Positions 38,876 to 50,239 of a stretch of 64,000 nucleotides of DNA are shown piece by piece. Origin of the DNA: Sabethes cyaneus (taxonomy: Eukaryota > Arthropoda > Insecta > Diptera > Culicidae); NCBI RefSeq assembly GCF_943734655.1, contig NC_071355.1:74671449-74735448 (forward strand). Reading direction: 5' to 3'. The first letter of the stretch is position 1. Each line of letters starts with the position of its first letter. The notes below the pieces were generated by a model. The model was not told where the DNA came from. It searched no databases and saw nothing but the letters and a program-made list of their open reading frames with translations. Made by a program: the position numbers and the translations under genes.

Positions 38876-39235
38876 AGTATAATCAATATATATAGAATGC
38901 CAGTGTCGCTGGTGTTTCATGGATATTTTGGTGGCAAACATGTTGCTGGTTCGTGTCTTGGATACGGGAACAACATTGTCAAATTGCCCAATAGAAAATT
39001 TTCCTGCCGACGAAATACCCCAAAACGACCAAATCGGGTGATTTATCCTACGTAATTTACGGAAAAGCTGAAGGATTTTTTATTGGGTTGCCTTTTTAGT
39101 TTGACAATCAGATTCCCGTTTCGAATCGATCACTCACACATATGCGCATACAATGTAAATACATAATTTTCAAATGTGTGATGTTTTCCACGAGCACTGC
39201 AGCGACACTGGCATTCTATATATATTGATTCTACT
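38876..39235. mobile_element. MITE with 35-bp terminal inverted repeats
   Basis: 38876-38910 ('agtataatcaatatatatag' then 'aatgccagtgtcgct') and the complement of 39201-39235 match with one change. The interior has no coding potential. The target duplication is not resolved because the termini are AT-rich. Confidence 0.75.
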
Positions 39236-39840
39236 GTTCTAAATAACAAGTTTTTCAGAACAAAATCTCCTTTGCGTTTTGTTATAAGCTCGGTCTCGTT
39301 AGTAGTTAAAATAACAAAAATTGTAACAATAATTGTAAATTATGATATAATTTGATCAAGTTTGTTTCAAGATGAGCTGCAAAAACCAGCATTCCGCACT
39401 GATTTATAACCAAAATGTAGCAAATTGTATTTTAAGTAGCAGAACGAGATAGATTCTCTATAAAATATTTCCTGTGTCGCATGTTTTGATAGCACATTTA
39501 TAACACACTTTGCTATACACTTAATTAACGCGCTTTTTTACAACATTTGACAACATTTTTCACAACATTCGAATTAACGCGGTTTTTTAAACGGTTTTAT
39601 TTTACACGGCACGTATCCCCCGTATATTTGTATATATCAACTGAAGCTACAATCAACTGAAGCTGAAGCTGTGAGATTTTTGTTAGAATCATCTGATTGA
39701 GATGAGATTCAATTTTAGTTTCTCCAGCAAAGTTTCTGGAAATTAAATTATCTACAACTTTGTAATAGAAAGTATTGCTTTGTATCATTAGAATATAAAG
39801 GTAAAAAAATTTATAACGAGTAATAGTGGACCACCCTGGT
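39236..39840. other. AT-rich spacer, nothing recognised
   Basis: No coding signal. A short duplication 'caactgaagct' occurs at about 39638 and 39654. Confidence 0.4.
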
Positions 39841-39846
39841 TACCAA

Positions 39847-40053
39847 CTCCCAGTTGGCCTCGAGGTAAGACGCTGGTCTAATAAGCCAGTCGTCGTATGT
39901 TCGAATCTCGGCTGGGAGAGGCTGTTAGAGTCAATAGGATAGTAGCACTGACCCCGCACTGTCCTGTATTCTAATAGCTGGTTGCGAAGTCTGTCGTATA
40001 AAAAACAGAAGGTCAAATTTCGATAACGGAATTAGCACCCAGGCTTTGCTTTT
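39847..40053 (+). mobile_element. tRNA-Ile-derived SINE
   Basis: The head 39847-39918 is 72 nt and tRNA-like. CTCCCAG (39847-39853) pairs with CTGGGAG (39912-39918) as a perfect 7-bp acceptor stem. TGGCCTCGAGG acts as A box and GTTCGAATC as B box. The anticodon stem-loop CTGGT-CTAATAA-GCCAG places AAT (isoleucine) in the anticodon. The T stem does not pair, so it is not a working tRNA. The body runs to about 40053, including 'agctggttgcgaagtctgtc' and ending in a T-rich tail. An isoleucine-tRNA SINE (Gecko) is known from Aedes; I infer relationship from the anticodon only. Confidence 0.8.
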
Positions 40054-41421
40054 GCTGGTCACCAACTATAGCAAAGATATTGATTTTTTTCTTGAATTTT
40101 TACGTTTTCGCTTATAGAACGACTTACTGATACAACCGGTAGCAGGTTATAAAACGGAAGGTGTTACGTACCATTTACAGTGGAGTAACTTGATTGTAAG
40201 ATTATTTGCACATGTCTGCGTTTTCTATTCTTGATTGAATTGATTTTTGAATCTTTTTTTGGAATAGGACTGAATTGACGGATTGATTAAATTGGGGCCA
40301 TTTACTTTATTCATCTTATTTATCCTATAGAAGTGTTTTTTCGATTATGATAAATTTAATTAGGGATCACCTCCTCTTTGGTCTTCTTTGCTTGCACAAA
40401 TGTCTTCAAACTGCATGAATGCGAATCTATTTAACAATGAATAAGTACATTAGTCCAATAGAGCTGATGAACCGGTGCATTACAGGTGAAATTAGTCGTC
40501 ATCGATTTCAAAAGCACTTTTTTTGTTTGAAGCAAAAATTTTGTTCATGAAAATATATTCGCTGTGTTCAGATTGTCAAGGAAAATGCATACACTTGAAT
40601 AAACAGAGCCCCGCTTTTGGGCCCAAAAACTGTTCCGAAATCGGACTCTCCAACGAAAAGTTGATGACTGCTAGTTTCCCGTTAAGGACAATAGTGAAAC
40701 TTTGTCAAGTGAATAAATGGAACCCGATTCTCTTACACCTGCTGCTATTCTATAGCCGGTTCTGGTTACTAGTATTCTAGGCACATCGCTGCTATACAGA
40801 TAGAAGATAAATGAGAATCGACAGGAGGAAGTCCCACCTGTGCACTGGAAGGAAAACAACCCTATTATTCTTAGTGGCAAGGGAAATGGAATTGTTTCCG
40901 TTCGTAATCTGATTAATTTACATAACTCGGATTAGCTGTGGAGATTTACACATGTTTCAGGATTGATCTAATTAAGTCCATCGCTTATCAGCGGTGTTCA
41001 AACATGCGGTAATGCTATTGAATGTTAGCAAGCGCATGGCGTGGGCTACTACTGAAACTTGAATCTTTTTATCAAAGAGATCACAATTGATTTTGCTTAT
41101 CTTTGTGTTATCTGAAAATCTGATTAATTAAAATTATAATACATTCTATTGTTTTTTCCAATAAAATACTCTCTTACCCATTACTTCAAAATCATTTACG
41201 ATTAGTTGTGCTTGAATGGGGTTCAACCACGAGAAACTAATTAAAAACATGCAATTTCATTAGTGTATGCAGCAGCTTTGGGTTTACGTTTTGGACCACG
41301 CTTCTGCATGATCTTGTTTTGTTAATGCTTTTCGCTGCGCCTGAGGAGCTATTCCCGTGCAACCGCAGGCAGAGGAGAGATACAACTTTAAATGAAATCG
41401 TTTATCATAAATAAAACTTAC
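40054..41421. other. no gene recognised; possibly intron of the candidate exon's gene
   Basis: AT-rich. Short frames have no family features. If the exon at 41422-41575 is real, this lies downstream of its donor on the minus strand. Confidence 0.4.
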
Positions 41422-41575
41422 CATAATCAGTTGCCGGATATCCTTGACGAGGGTCGACGCAGTGAGAAAGTTATTCACCGCCGAGAAGATTTTACCTTCC
41501 AACTTGAACGATTTTTGGAGATTTTGTTTGTCTGATTGGTTGGGGACGATGAGTGAAATACCTCTTTGCGAGGAA
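41422..41575 (-). CDS. candidate internal exon of an unrecognised protein
   Basis: The minus-strand frame of 51 codons runs from SSQRGISLIVPNQSDKQNL to KLEGKIFSAVNNFLTAS and VKDIRQLIM. It ends at a strong donor (ATG|GTAAGT, exon end 41422). An in-frame TAA at about 41587-41589 forces the exon to start after it. CACAG at 41580-41576 is a good acceptor, giving an exon of 154 nt that starts in phase 2 and ends in phase 0. The composition, an amphipathic helix-like stretch with a well-formed donor, looks coding. I do not recognise the protein. A different frame further upstream (about 41700-41590) is also open but has no continuity. It could be chance. Confidence 0.4.
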
Positions 41576-42912
41576 CTGTGCGGCAATTACGGGAAAGTTG
41601 TGCTTCTTGGGAGTGCGCCTGCTGCTGTTCACCTTTTCTGACACTGTAGGTACAGGTTGTGCGAACGTATTTCCGCTGCTAACCAGCGTGCCGGGCCTTT
41701 GCCGTCCTGATGTTAAGTGCTTGTCAACGCTGTAGCAATGGGTTGGGTTGGGTTTTCTTTTCCTTCATTTGTAAGATGAATTTCGAAATTTTCACTTACC
41801 CACTTCTTACGGATTTAATGTTTTTGTTCTGGTTTGTTCGAGGTTAGTATGCTGTAATTATTTCTTCAATTTCAATTCTAGGAAGAGTTAAGTGCTCGAT
41901 GAAAAATAAGCTTCTTTCGGCTCGGTAATTAAACCTTTTCCATCCGAAAGCTAGACGTCGACTAATTCAATTTCACAGAGAATTCTGATTATACACTTAA
42001 TACAGGTTGTAAAATGTACTCCCAAACTGAACTTTATCATTGGAATTACGGAATTAAAATCTTTTTCGATAATCAGCTCTGTCACACTCAGTTTTTATGG
42101 ACGACACATGCTGTCTTATTAGACAACACATGTCTATGATTTGCTCAATTTTTTGCAGTTAGATATTATAAGTAGTTTAGTTTAGTAGTAAGTTTCTTTT
42201 GCTGGTCAATAAAAATACCATGCGTCTCCATTGCAGTCAAAAAATTTAATCTTTAAATTTAAGAATTTTACATTTCTGAATTTTTGTTATGTGAAAAGTT
42301 CTCAACTTTTCAAAAAATATACTAAAATTGTTGGTCCCTTGGGTCTAAGCAACCACCATGGAATCACGAAAATCATAGAAAACTTATAGCTTCAATCCAG
42401 TATTTTTTTGAAAAGCTAATTAAAATACCTTAATACAGATACTTTAAATTAAAAAAAAGGTTTAGTGGTATAAGCTGCTTTTGCGTACTTATTTTTATTG
42501 TTGAATAAAGTGATGGAAGGGCATATTTTCTGCTAAATCATTTTTCTATACATGTAATATTACCTTGCAGAAAAGATTCCACGGGAAAAACATAGTAATT
42601 TAGGCACACAGTTTAACCATTTTCTATGAACTTTAGATTGTTTGAATCGAAAACCTCTATTCATATGAACACTAGGAACGGTCGCCACAAACTGAGCATC
42701 AGCTGCATTTCAAATGATGTAGTAAGTCATTCTCTTCATTTACCCTCAACGGTATCTATACTTTGTATGTTTTCATATAAATGTTTACTTTCTAGTGTAT
42801 CCATCCGTATCCGATAATGCGCTTAAAATTATGGGTAAATCCCCTAAAGTGATTCCTAGTTGGTGAAGTGAATCATTGCTGTGTCCAAGGAGGGAAGTGT
42901 AATTGACGATGC
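41576..42912. other. no gene recognised
   Basis: AT-rich non-coding sequence up to the target duplication of the hAT-like element. Confidence 0.4.
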
Positions 42913-43105
42913 TACTCAGTCAGGGGCGTAGGAAAGTTTCTTAGAGGGGGTTTTACAAAAAAAAAATCGGACGTAGCCTAGTCTTAAGCAGTTGTAAGAA
43001 ATAGGAAATTATTTTCAGTTGAAAGCTATTTAGGTTGAAATTGAGTGTTCTTCATTTGACAAAAATATCGAATGGAAATAAAACCAGACAAATGTTAAAA
43101 TTTTG

Positions 43106-43181
43106 CCTCTCAGCTGGCATCGAGGTATGTTGTGTGTTCGAATCTCGGCTGGTAGAGGCTGTAAAAGTCCACAGATCACAG
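43106..43181 (+). mobile_element. tRNA-derived SINE fragment with internal deletion
   Basis: It matches the head of the SINE at 39847 ('gctggcatcgaggta' then 'gttcgaatctcggctgg' and 'agaggctgt'). The anticodon arm is deleted. Confidence 0.75.
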
Positions 43182-43875
43182 GGTCGAGCCTCTTCGAGAC
43201 GCGGCCAGGGTCGAAACAAGCTAATAATTAATACTGCATGCTTTTCAAGATCGCTCTTGAGGGGGTAATTTGACAAGCGGATATCTATAAAAGAAGTTTG
43301 ATTTTCAGTAAATGTAGCAAACTGCGCAGGCTACGCGTTTTGATATTAAAACCAGAAACTTTGTCACGGCGGAGGTCATTTGCGCTAGAGTGAAAGCGGA
43401 GGCTAGGAGGATTGGGTTTAATATAAATGCGTCGAAGACCAAATATATGTACGGTAGAGGCTCAAACGAGAGCAACGTGCGCTTTTCGCGGAAGGCATAT
43501 GTTGGCAGCGACGAACCAGAAGTGGTAGATGAGCTCGTGTATGTGGTATGTGGCTGGTGGCCACGGACAGCAACACAAATGAGGAGATCCAGCAACGTGT
43601 TCAAGCAGGACATCAAGCCTACTTCGTAAAACGGCACGATCAAGAGGCATAAGCCGCCGTACGAAGCTGATAATGTATAAACCCCTTCTGGACTGATAGT
43701 CTTTAGGGATTTGACAATGCGCACTGAGGTCATACGCGCCCTTGTGGACGGTGGACTACAACTTCAGAAACGCCTGGGAAACGGGCGACGAATAACCCAA
43801 GATCGAGTTGAATGAAGCTTAAAACAGCATGAACCACCCCGGCTCCAAGATGCTGACTACGACGACGATTTTCTT
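43182..43875 (+). mobile_element. degraded RTE-like LINE fragment (family A)
   Basis: Frameshifted remnants include a motif B region ('cttcgagacgcggc', LFKIALEGV), IGFNINASKTKYMYGRGSNE and later RIT(Q)DRVE-like sequence. It matches the copies at 35572 and 47045. It ends near a GAC-repeat tail at about 43858-43869. Confidence 0.75.
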
Positions 43876-44467
43876 GTGTTCTAAACCAAGACCCGGCATA
43901 GTCGAAACAAATAAAAGACGCTAACTTTCTCTTACCTTCGCATCATACATGAAGAGACTGGTCTCATTTGTTGAACAGAATGTTTCAAGCCAGCGTCAGC
44001 TGAAGTTGGTGACTGTTTCAAGTGACGACAACTGAAAGTCAGGCACGAACACGATTGATCGATGTTGACATGGTTAAATATTACATGCGTTATATTGTAG
44101 GAAATGTTACTCAAATTAAATTCATTTGCGTTAAAAGTTGCTGACCTTCTACTGAATGTTTGATAGGAAAGCGAAAATGAAACTTTAAAACCGATCGTCA
44201 TGCTGACGTGAAACCTGTTTTACTGACGCAGATTGAAGCCAGCTTTGAAGTGAAGCGGTGTTGCTTCAGTTGAAACCGAAGCTTCATTGCTTCATTGCTT
44301 CATTGTCGAGTGACAATTTGCAATTGATAGTGATGTTGTCGGCCCCGGGCCCTGCTCTAAGCTGATGGCTGTGAATTTTCAAGCTTGAAAGTGTAGAACA
44401 ATTTTTCTTCTGGGGAGGGGGTTTGAATCCCCAAAACGTCCCTCGTCGCTACGCCCATGTACTCAGC

Positions 44468-45789
44468 AACTTTGGTGAAATTCACGTAATATGTATTAAA
44501 ATGAATTATCATACGTGTTACTAATGTACCTATTAGCAGAGAATTTTAAAAAGGGCTCGAATTGGCAGGATGCTGTGATCCATGAATTCGCGTAATTCAT
44601 GAAAGTACGAAAGTTGTCAGTATGCTTATGATAAAAATGCTTACAGTTAAGTTTGGTAGGGTGTCACCTATAAAATATGTAGAACTCAAAAATGATTCTG
44701 TACCTTATAGTATACATCTTTTATCAGTAATTATTAACCTCCTTAATCTCAATTTAATCTCCACAAAACAATGGAGATGAAGAATACAATCCACTTTCAT
44801 TAGACAATCTGATCCGTCCGACTACAGAATAAAGTCGTAAATGTTTTTACCGCCCCTTGAAGGTTAGTTCTGTGCGCGGTCATGAAGCGAATGCATATCA
44901 AACGCCAACGTTAGCAAAAGAATGATAAACAAGAATTCGTGGGAACTTCTACCTTCCTGTAACTTTAATGAATCATAGGTTTGAAGAATAGGAATGGAGG
45001 AGAAAATTATAAAAATGCATGATTTTCGAAACGAAAAATATTTGTTATCAAAACCATTGGAGATTTGTTTATTGTCACATTGTTTAAAAATCTTTATAAC
45101 CGAACAATAAGTCGCATGTCCATGGCCAACATTTATTTCATATCAGTTCTCCATAAAGCCCCTTGAATTACGGCCTATCAAAGACCATCAAAACCATCAC
45201 TCTCTGTGTAGATTCAAATTCACCATCGCAGGTATATCTTCCTGTTTTTGTTCTAACAATATTTAAACAATTAACGAGTAAAAATATTCACACAAGCAAT
45301 GTTAAAAACTTAAAAGAGCTAGGAAATAGAAAGTTTATTTATGATTCATTTATTTGACTAGATTTCTCGAAATATTGGAAGTATCTAGCGGTAACATTAA
45401 TGGCTATTTATCACAATACAAGCAGCGGTTCCAATCTGACACAGAGAATTCATTTCAATGATAGATTGGTTGTTTTCTTTGTCAACTTATCTCCTTCAAT
45501 TGTACCTTTTTACTCGAGGTAGCGTGTTTGTAAACAGCTTCATTTCTGTTTATCCTTCGAATAATAAATTTACCAATAGTTACAAGTTTAACAACTCACT
45601 AGAGCCGTATTCTGTGTTATTTGTAAAATCTCTGACATCTAAGAGGATTTGTCATTAGTAAGCTTTCATTATGGATTGTTTCTCGTTAACACAATGGATG
45701 GATTAATGAAATGTCCAAATATTGTATAAAAAATCAAGAAGTTTTGTTACTACTGAAAGATCTTACTTTACTATCGATTCAGTCCTGAG
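44468..45789. other. AT-rich intergenic region, no gene recognised
   Basis: Only short frames without family features. No element termini found. Confidence 0.4.
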
Positions 45790-46830
45790 TCTTGGCTGCT
45801 GTTCTCTAGTTGCTAATACCTGTTGCTCTAGCATCCTCGTGAACAGCACTACTAACGGGTACGAAGTCTGCCTCGCAGTCGTCGGCATCTGTCGGGTTCT
45901 CTGCTGAATATTGTTTTCGCTGGTCTCTCATTCGGCATCTTTGCTACGTTGCCAGTCCACTATAGCCTACCATGTTTTGGTTGCCTCACAACATCCGCAT
46001 CAGATCCCTTGCCTTATTTGGTATATTTTGTGATTCATGCACCTGCGCCACATTTCTTATTATGGTACCGCTTCTCTGCACGCCTGCCTTTCGAATAGCA
46101 CCTTCCAAAGCAATGTTGAACAGCAAATTCGATAATCCGTCACCTTGCTTCAAACCTTCTAACCAGTAAAGGTTTCACGTAATGGCCTTAGTCTATGCAA
46201 CAGGATCCTGAAGAGAGTTTTGTATGCAGAATTCTGCAGAGTCATGCCTCGATATTTGCTGCATTCGAGTCCATGGAATGTGTAGTAAATAGAGCGTATG
46301 AGACCTTTCAGCCAGTCTGTAGGCAGTTTCTTCTCAGTCCATACCTTTAACCTGATGGATTCACACAATACAGTCGTTTACTTCCCACTTTCAGAAGTTT
46401 TGCGCTCACTAACTGCTCTAGCTCATCCAGAGTTGGTGGATCCCAACTTGTCCATCATTCTCAATCGTCCCGCTGTTTCTGTTGACAATTCCATCTTGTT
46501 CACTATTCAATAATAAATACATCGAAATGTTGTTTCCAACGCCTGGCCACCTCCGATCTTTCGGTAACCAGGTCCCCCTCCTTGTCGATGCACATAACAT
46601 GAGTTGGGACGGCCCGGTTCCTGATTCCGTTAATCGTTTTAAAGAAACTTCTCGTACCGTGCCTCTCGAAGTAATTCTTCGTCTCCGCATCCCAGTGCTG
46701 GCGTTTCTTACGACGATAAAGTCTCCTTTCGCAGCTCTAGCATCTGGGTATCTCTCTCTGCTCTGGCATATCACAGTTGCAGTTCTGACTCGATTCTTTC
46801 CGTCAGTCACCCGTTGACACTTATTACAAA
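45790..46830 (-). mobile_element. RTE-like LINE, antisense, internally deleted (family C)
   Basis: On the minus strand, 46830-46420 encodes the linker before the RT (RNRAVPTHVMCIDKEGDLVT in one frame). 46368-46159 encodes LPTDWLKGLIRS and ECSKYRGMTLQNSAYKTLF. Then a deletion joins to a motif B region at about 46150-46060 (FEAR, LSNLLFNIALEGAIRKA-like). A second deletion leads to the C-terminal WTGNVAKMPNERPA-like segment at about 45960-45880. It differs from families A and B and is heavily decayed. Confidence 0.65.
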
Positions 46831-46844
46831 CGCAGTGCTTGTTG

Positions 46845-46900
46845 CACGGAGTACAAACTGAAAGTGACGAGTGGTGAATCACGAGCTATAGGCACTGCGT
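46845..46900 (+). mobile_element. short RTE-like LINE scrap (family A)
   Basis: Encodes GVQTESDEW followed by a degraded NHEL-like region, matching the family A C-terminus (compare 36413-36470). Confidence 0.6.
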
Positions 46901-47044
46901 AGCATTGGTGTAGCTAGAGGAGGTGCCGGGAGACCAGATCCCTTCAAGAAATTTTCACCATTGGAATTTGCAAACCGGAAAAAAATGAGTGTATAATTTC
47001 CTAAAAATATTTTCTACCCTATTTTTCTCGCGCAAAAATATGAC

Positions 47045-50000
47045 ATGTATCGGAACGAGCTCAGTAAATGGCTGGATAATGCGATATATAGACCTCATAG
47101 TGGCCGTTAGCCTCTTATCCAGCAACTCCGATTCTGACCTCCTCGTGGTACCAGGTGGAATACGAGCAACCTTAGCGGAGATCGGTTAACTAACCCCGAT
47201 GGAAACTAAGGTCCTATACTAACCGGGAAGGAGGCATAGTGAGTGTCTGCACTATAAGATGGCAGCCCCATCGCGAGACTCGGTAGTGTTGCCCCGGTAC
47301 GGATACACACCTAAATTAAATAACTTACAAAATTCAAGCAAATTCGGGACTTGGAACTGCAGATCGCTAAATTTCATAGGTTGCGATTGAACAGCTTAAA
47401 CCCCGCAAACTCGGTATCGTAGCTCTACAGGAAGTCTGTCGCAAAGGAGAGAAGGTATGGAAGATCCGTGGCGGAAAAGCCCAGTTTTACCAGAGCGGTA
47501 GCACTACCAACGAACTGGGAACGGGTTTTGTAGTATTGGGCGGAATGCAGGATCGCGTGATAGATTGGAAGGCGATCAACGAGAGAATGTGTGTATTGGG
47601 GATAAAGGGGCGTTTTTTCAATTATAGCATCATTAACGTGCACTACCCGCACGAAGGTAGACCCGATGATGAGAAAGAAGCGTTCTACGCGACGCTGGAG
47701 GCAACGCACGACAGCTGCTCGTCCCGGGACATCAAGATCGTTATCGGGGATATGAGCGCCCAGGTCGGTAGGGAAGAAATTTATAAACCGGTGGTAGGAC
47801 CCTATAGCCTGCACACCGACACACACGATAACGGCCAACGTTGTGTAAACTTCGCAGCTTTCCGAGGCATGGTGATCCGAAGCACCTTTTTTCCGCACAA
47901 GGATATCCTCAAAGCCACCTGGAGATCATCTGACCAACGTACAATGAACCAAATTAACCACGCTCTCATAGAGGGCCGGTTTTTCTCTAATCACGAACGT
48001 ACGCTCTCGACGGGTTGTGAATATTAATTCTGACCATTCCCTAGTAGCAGTACATGTGCGCTCAAAGCTGTCCACCGTATACCGGACACGTCAAAGCCGC
48101 CCTCCTCGGCTGAACATCAGGTAGCTAGATAACCCGCAAGCTGCCGAGAACTACGCGCGAATAGTGAATGAGGCACTGCCTTCTTCCGAGGAGTTAGGTG
48201 CTTCAAACCTCGAAGACGGTTGGGACAGAATACGCTCGGCCATCGGAGAGACCACTAGATATTGAGTCTCGCAGTACACAAAATGATTGGTTTGATGGGG
48301 AATGCCAACAAGCGGTGGAGGAGAAAAAAAATGCTTGGAAAAATTATCTCAGTATTGCCACTAGAGAGATTCGGGCTAAATACCAATGAGCTAGGAACCA
48401 GTTGATCACGATTCTGAGGAGGAAAAAGCGCCAAAAGGAGGACAGAGATCGTGAAGAATTAGAACAACTATTCCGAGCTAATGACACGCGGAAGTTTTAT
48501 GAGAAGGTGAACCAAACTCGAAAGGGCTACACACCGAAACCTGACATGTGTAGGGATGAGGGAGGGAACCCAATCACAAATGAGCGCGAGGTGGTCGACA
48601 GATGGAAGCAGTTCTTCGATGCATATCAATGGCGAAGGCGCAGAAGGAGGCGGAACGGAAATTAACCTAGGAGCGCCCATGGAAGATAGTAATGTCCTAG
48701 CACCTGATCTCCAAGAAGTCAAACGAGAAATCGGGCTGCTGAAGGCCAATAAAGCCGCTGGGAACATGGCGGAGAAACGCTAGCAAAGGCTCTACATTGG
48801 GTTATTTCGAGGATTTGGGAGGAGGAAAAGCTACCGGAGCAATGGATGGAAGGAGTGGTTTGTTCCATCTACAAAAAGGGTGATCGGCTAGACTGCTGCA
48901 ACTATCGTGGTTTAACACTGGTAAACGCTGCCTACAAGGTACTCTCCCAGATCCTGTTACGCCGGTTGTCACCGATAGCACAAGGTTTCGTAGGCGGGTT
49001 TATCAGGCGGGTTTCATGGGGGCTCACGCAAGTACGGACCAAATTTTTACTATCCGACAGATCTTACAGAAATGTTGGGAGTACAACGTGCCCACGCAAC
49101 ACATCTTTATTGATTTCAAAGCAGCATACGATACAGTCGATCGAAACAAGCTATAGCAGATAATGCAAAAACGCAGTTTTCCGGACAAACTAAAGCGACT
49201 GACCAGAGCTCCATTGGATCAAGTGATGTGTTTCGTACGCATCTCTGGGACACTCTCGAGTCCCTTCGAGGTGTGGCGAGGGTTGAGACAAGGTGACGGT
49301 TTATCCTGCATGCTGTTCAACATCGCTCTTGAGGGGATGATCCGACGAGTGGGCATCGAAACGAGAGGTACGATTTTTATCAAGGGTAGCCAACTTCTAG
49401 ACTTTTCAGATGACTTCGATATCATAGCCAGGAACTTTGCGACGACGGAGGCAATCTACGCCAAACTAAAAGCGGAGTGTAGGAGAATTGGGCTAAAAAT
49501 AAATGCGTCGAAGACCAAATACATGAAAGGAAGAGGCTCAAAGGAAACAAACGCGCGTCTCCCACGGACGATAACCGTTGACGGCGACAAACTAGAAGTG
49601 GTAGAGGAATTCGTGTATTTGGGATCGCTGGTGACCGCGGACAACAACACTAGTAAGGAGATCCAGCGGCGCATCCAAGCGGGAAAACGGGCCTACTTTG
49701 CCCTTCGTAAAACGCTACGATCAGGAAGCATATGCCGCCGCACGAAGCTAATAATGCACAAAACGCTTATTAGATCGGTAGTTCTTTATGGACTTGAAAC
49801 CGTGACGCTGCTCACGGAGGACATACGCGCCCTTGCCGTGTTCGAGCGGAAAGTGCTATGGACGATATTTGGCGGAGTACAAACTGAAAGCGGGGAGTTA
49901 CGGGGGCGTATGAATCACGAGCTACAGGCACTGCTTGGGAAGACTCCTATCGTACATCTAGCGAAAGTTAGCAGGCTATGGTGGGCCGGACACGTCGTAT

Positions 50001-50230
50001 CGATGCCGGACGACAGTGCGACGAAAATAGTTCTCTTCAACAACCCCACCGGCACCAGGAACAGGGAGGCCATCTTGCACGATGGCTCGACCAGATCGAA
50101 AGCGATTTGCGACTTCTGAGACGATTAGGAAACTGGCGACGAGTGGCCCAAGGCCGAGTTTAGTGGACACGAGTGCTTGAACCAGCACGAGCCACTCCGG
50201 CTCTATGCTGAAGAAGAGGAAGAAGAAGAA
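47045..50230 (+). mobile_element. near full-length RTE-like LINE (family A), inactive
   Basis: A 5' leader (about 47045-47340) is followed by an apurinic-endonuclease-type domain. This has GTWNCRS at 47347, LQEVC at 47427, VLGIKGRFFNYSIINVHYPH at about 47595-47650, the catalytic GDMSAQVG at about 47750, and NQINHALI where the family normally has Asp in place of the second Asn. After a frameshift near 48020 comes a linker (NDTRKFYEKVNQTRKGYTP, EREVVDRWKQFF). The RT follows: RLDCCNYRGLTLVNAAYKVL, DFKAAYDTVDRN, GLRQGDGLSCMLFNIALEGM, and FSDD in place of FADD at about 49405. The C-terminus ends near 50200 in a (GAA)n tail. Stops and frameshifts separate the pieces. Confidence 0.85.
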
Positions 50231-50239
50231 AGAACGAAA

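Larger units (their letters stand above)
42921..44459. mobile_element. hAT-like non-autonomous element, 8-bp target duplication
   Basis: The left end CAGGGGCGTAGG and right end CTACGCCCATG are short inverted repeats of the hAT type. The flanks TACTCAGT (42913-42920) and TACTCAGC (44460-44467) match at 7 of 8 positions. Inside are a SINE fragment (43106-43181) and an RTE-like LINE fragment (43182-43875). A (gcttcatt)n run lies at about 44279-44305. No transposase is seen. Confidence 0.65.

Noticed and set aside
39847..39918. Functional tRNA-Ile gene
   Set aside because: The acceptor and anticodon arms fit but the T stem does not pair, and the sequence continues into a SINE body repeated elsewhere.
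46418..46882. 154-codon minus-strand open frame as a gene
   Set aside because: It overlaps an out-of-frame LINE linker region that matches the plan of RTE-like elements.
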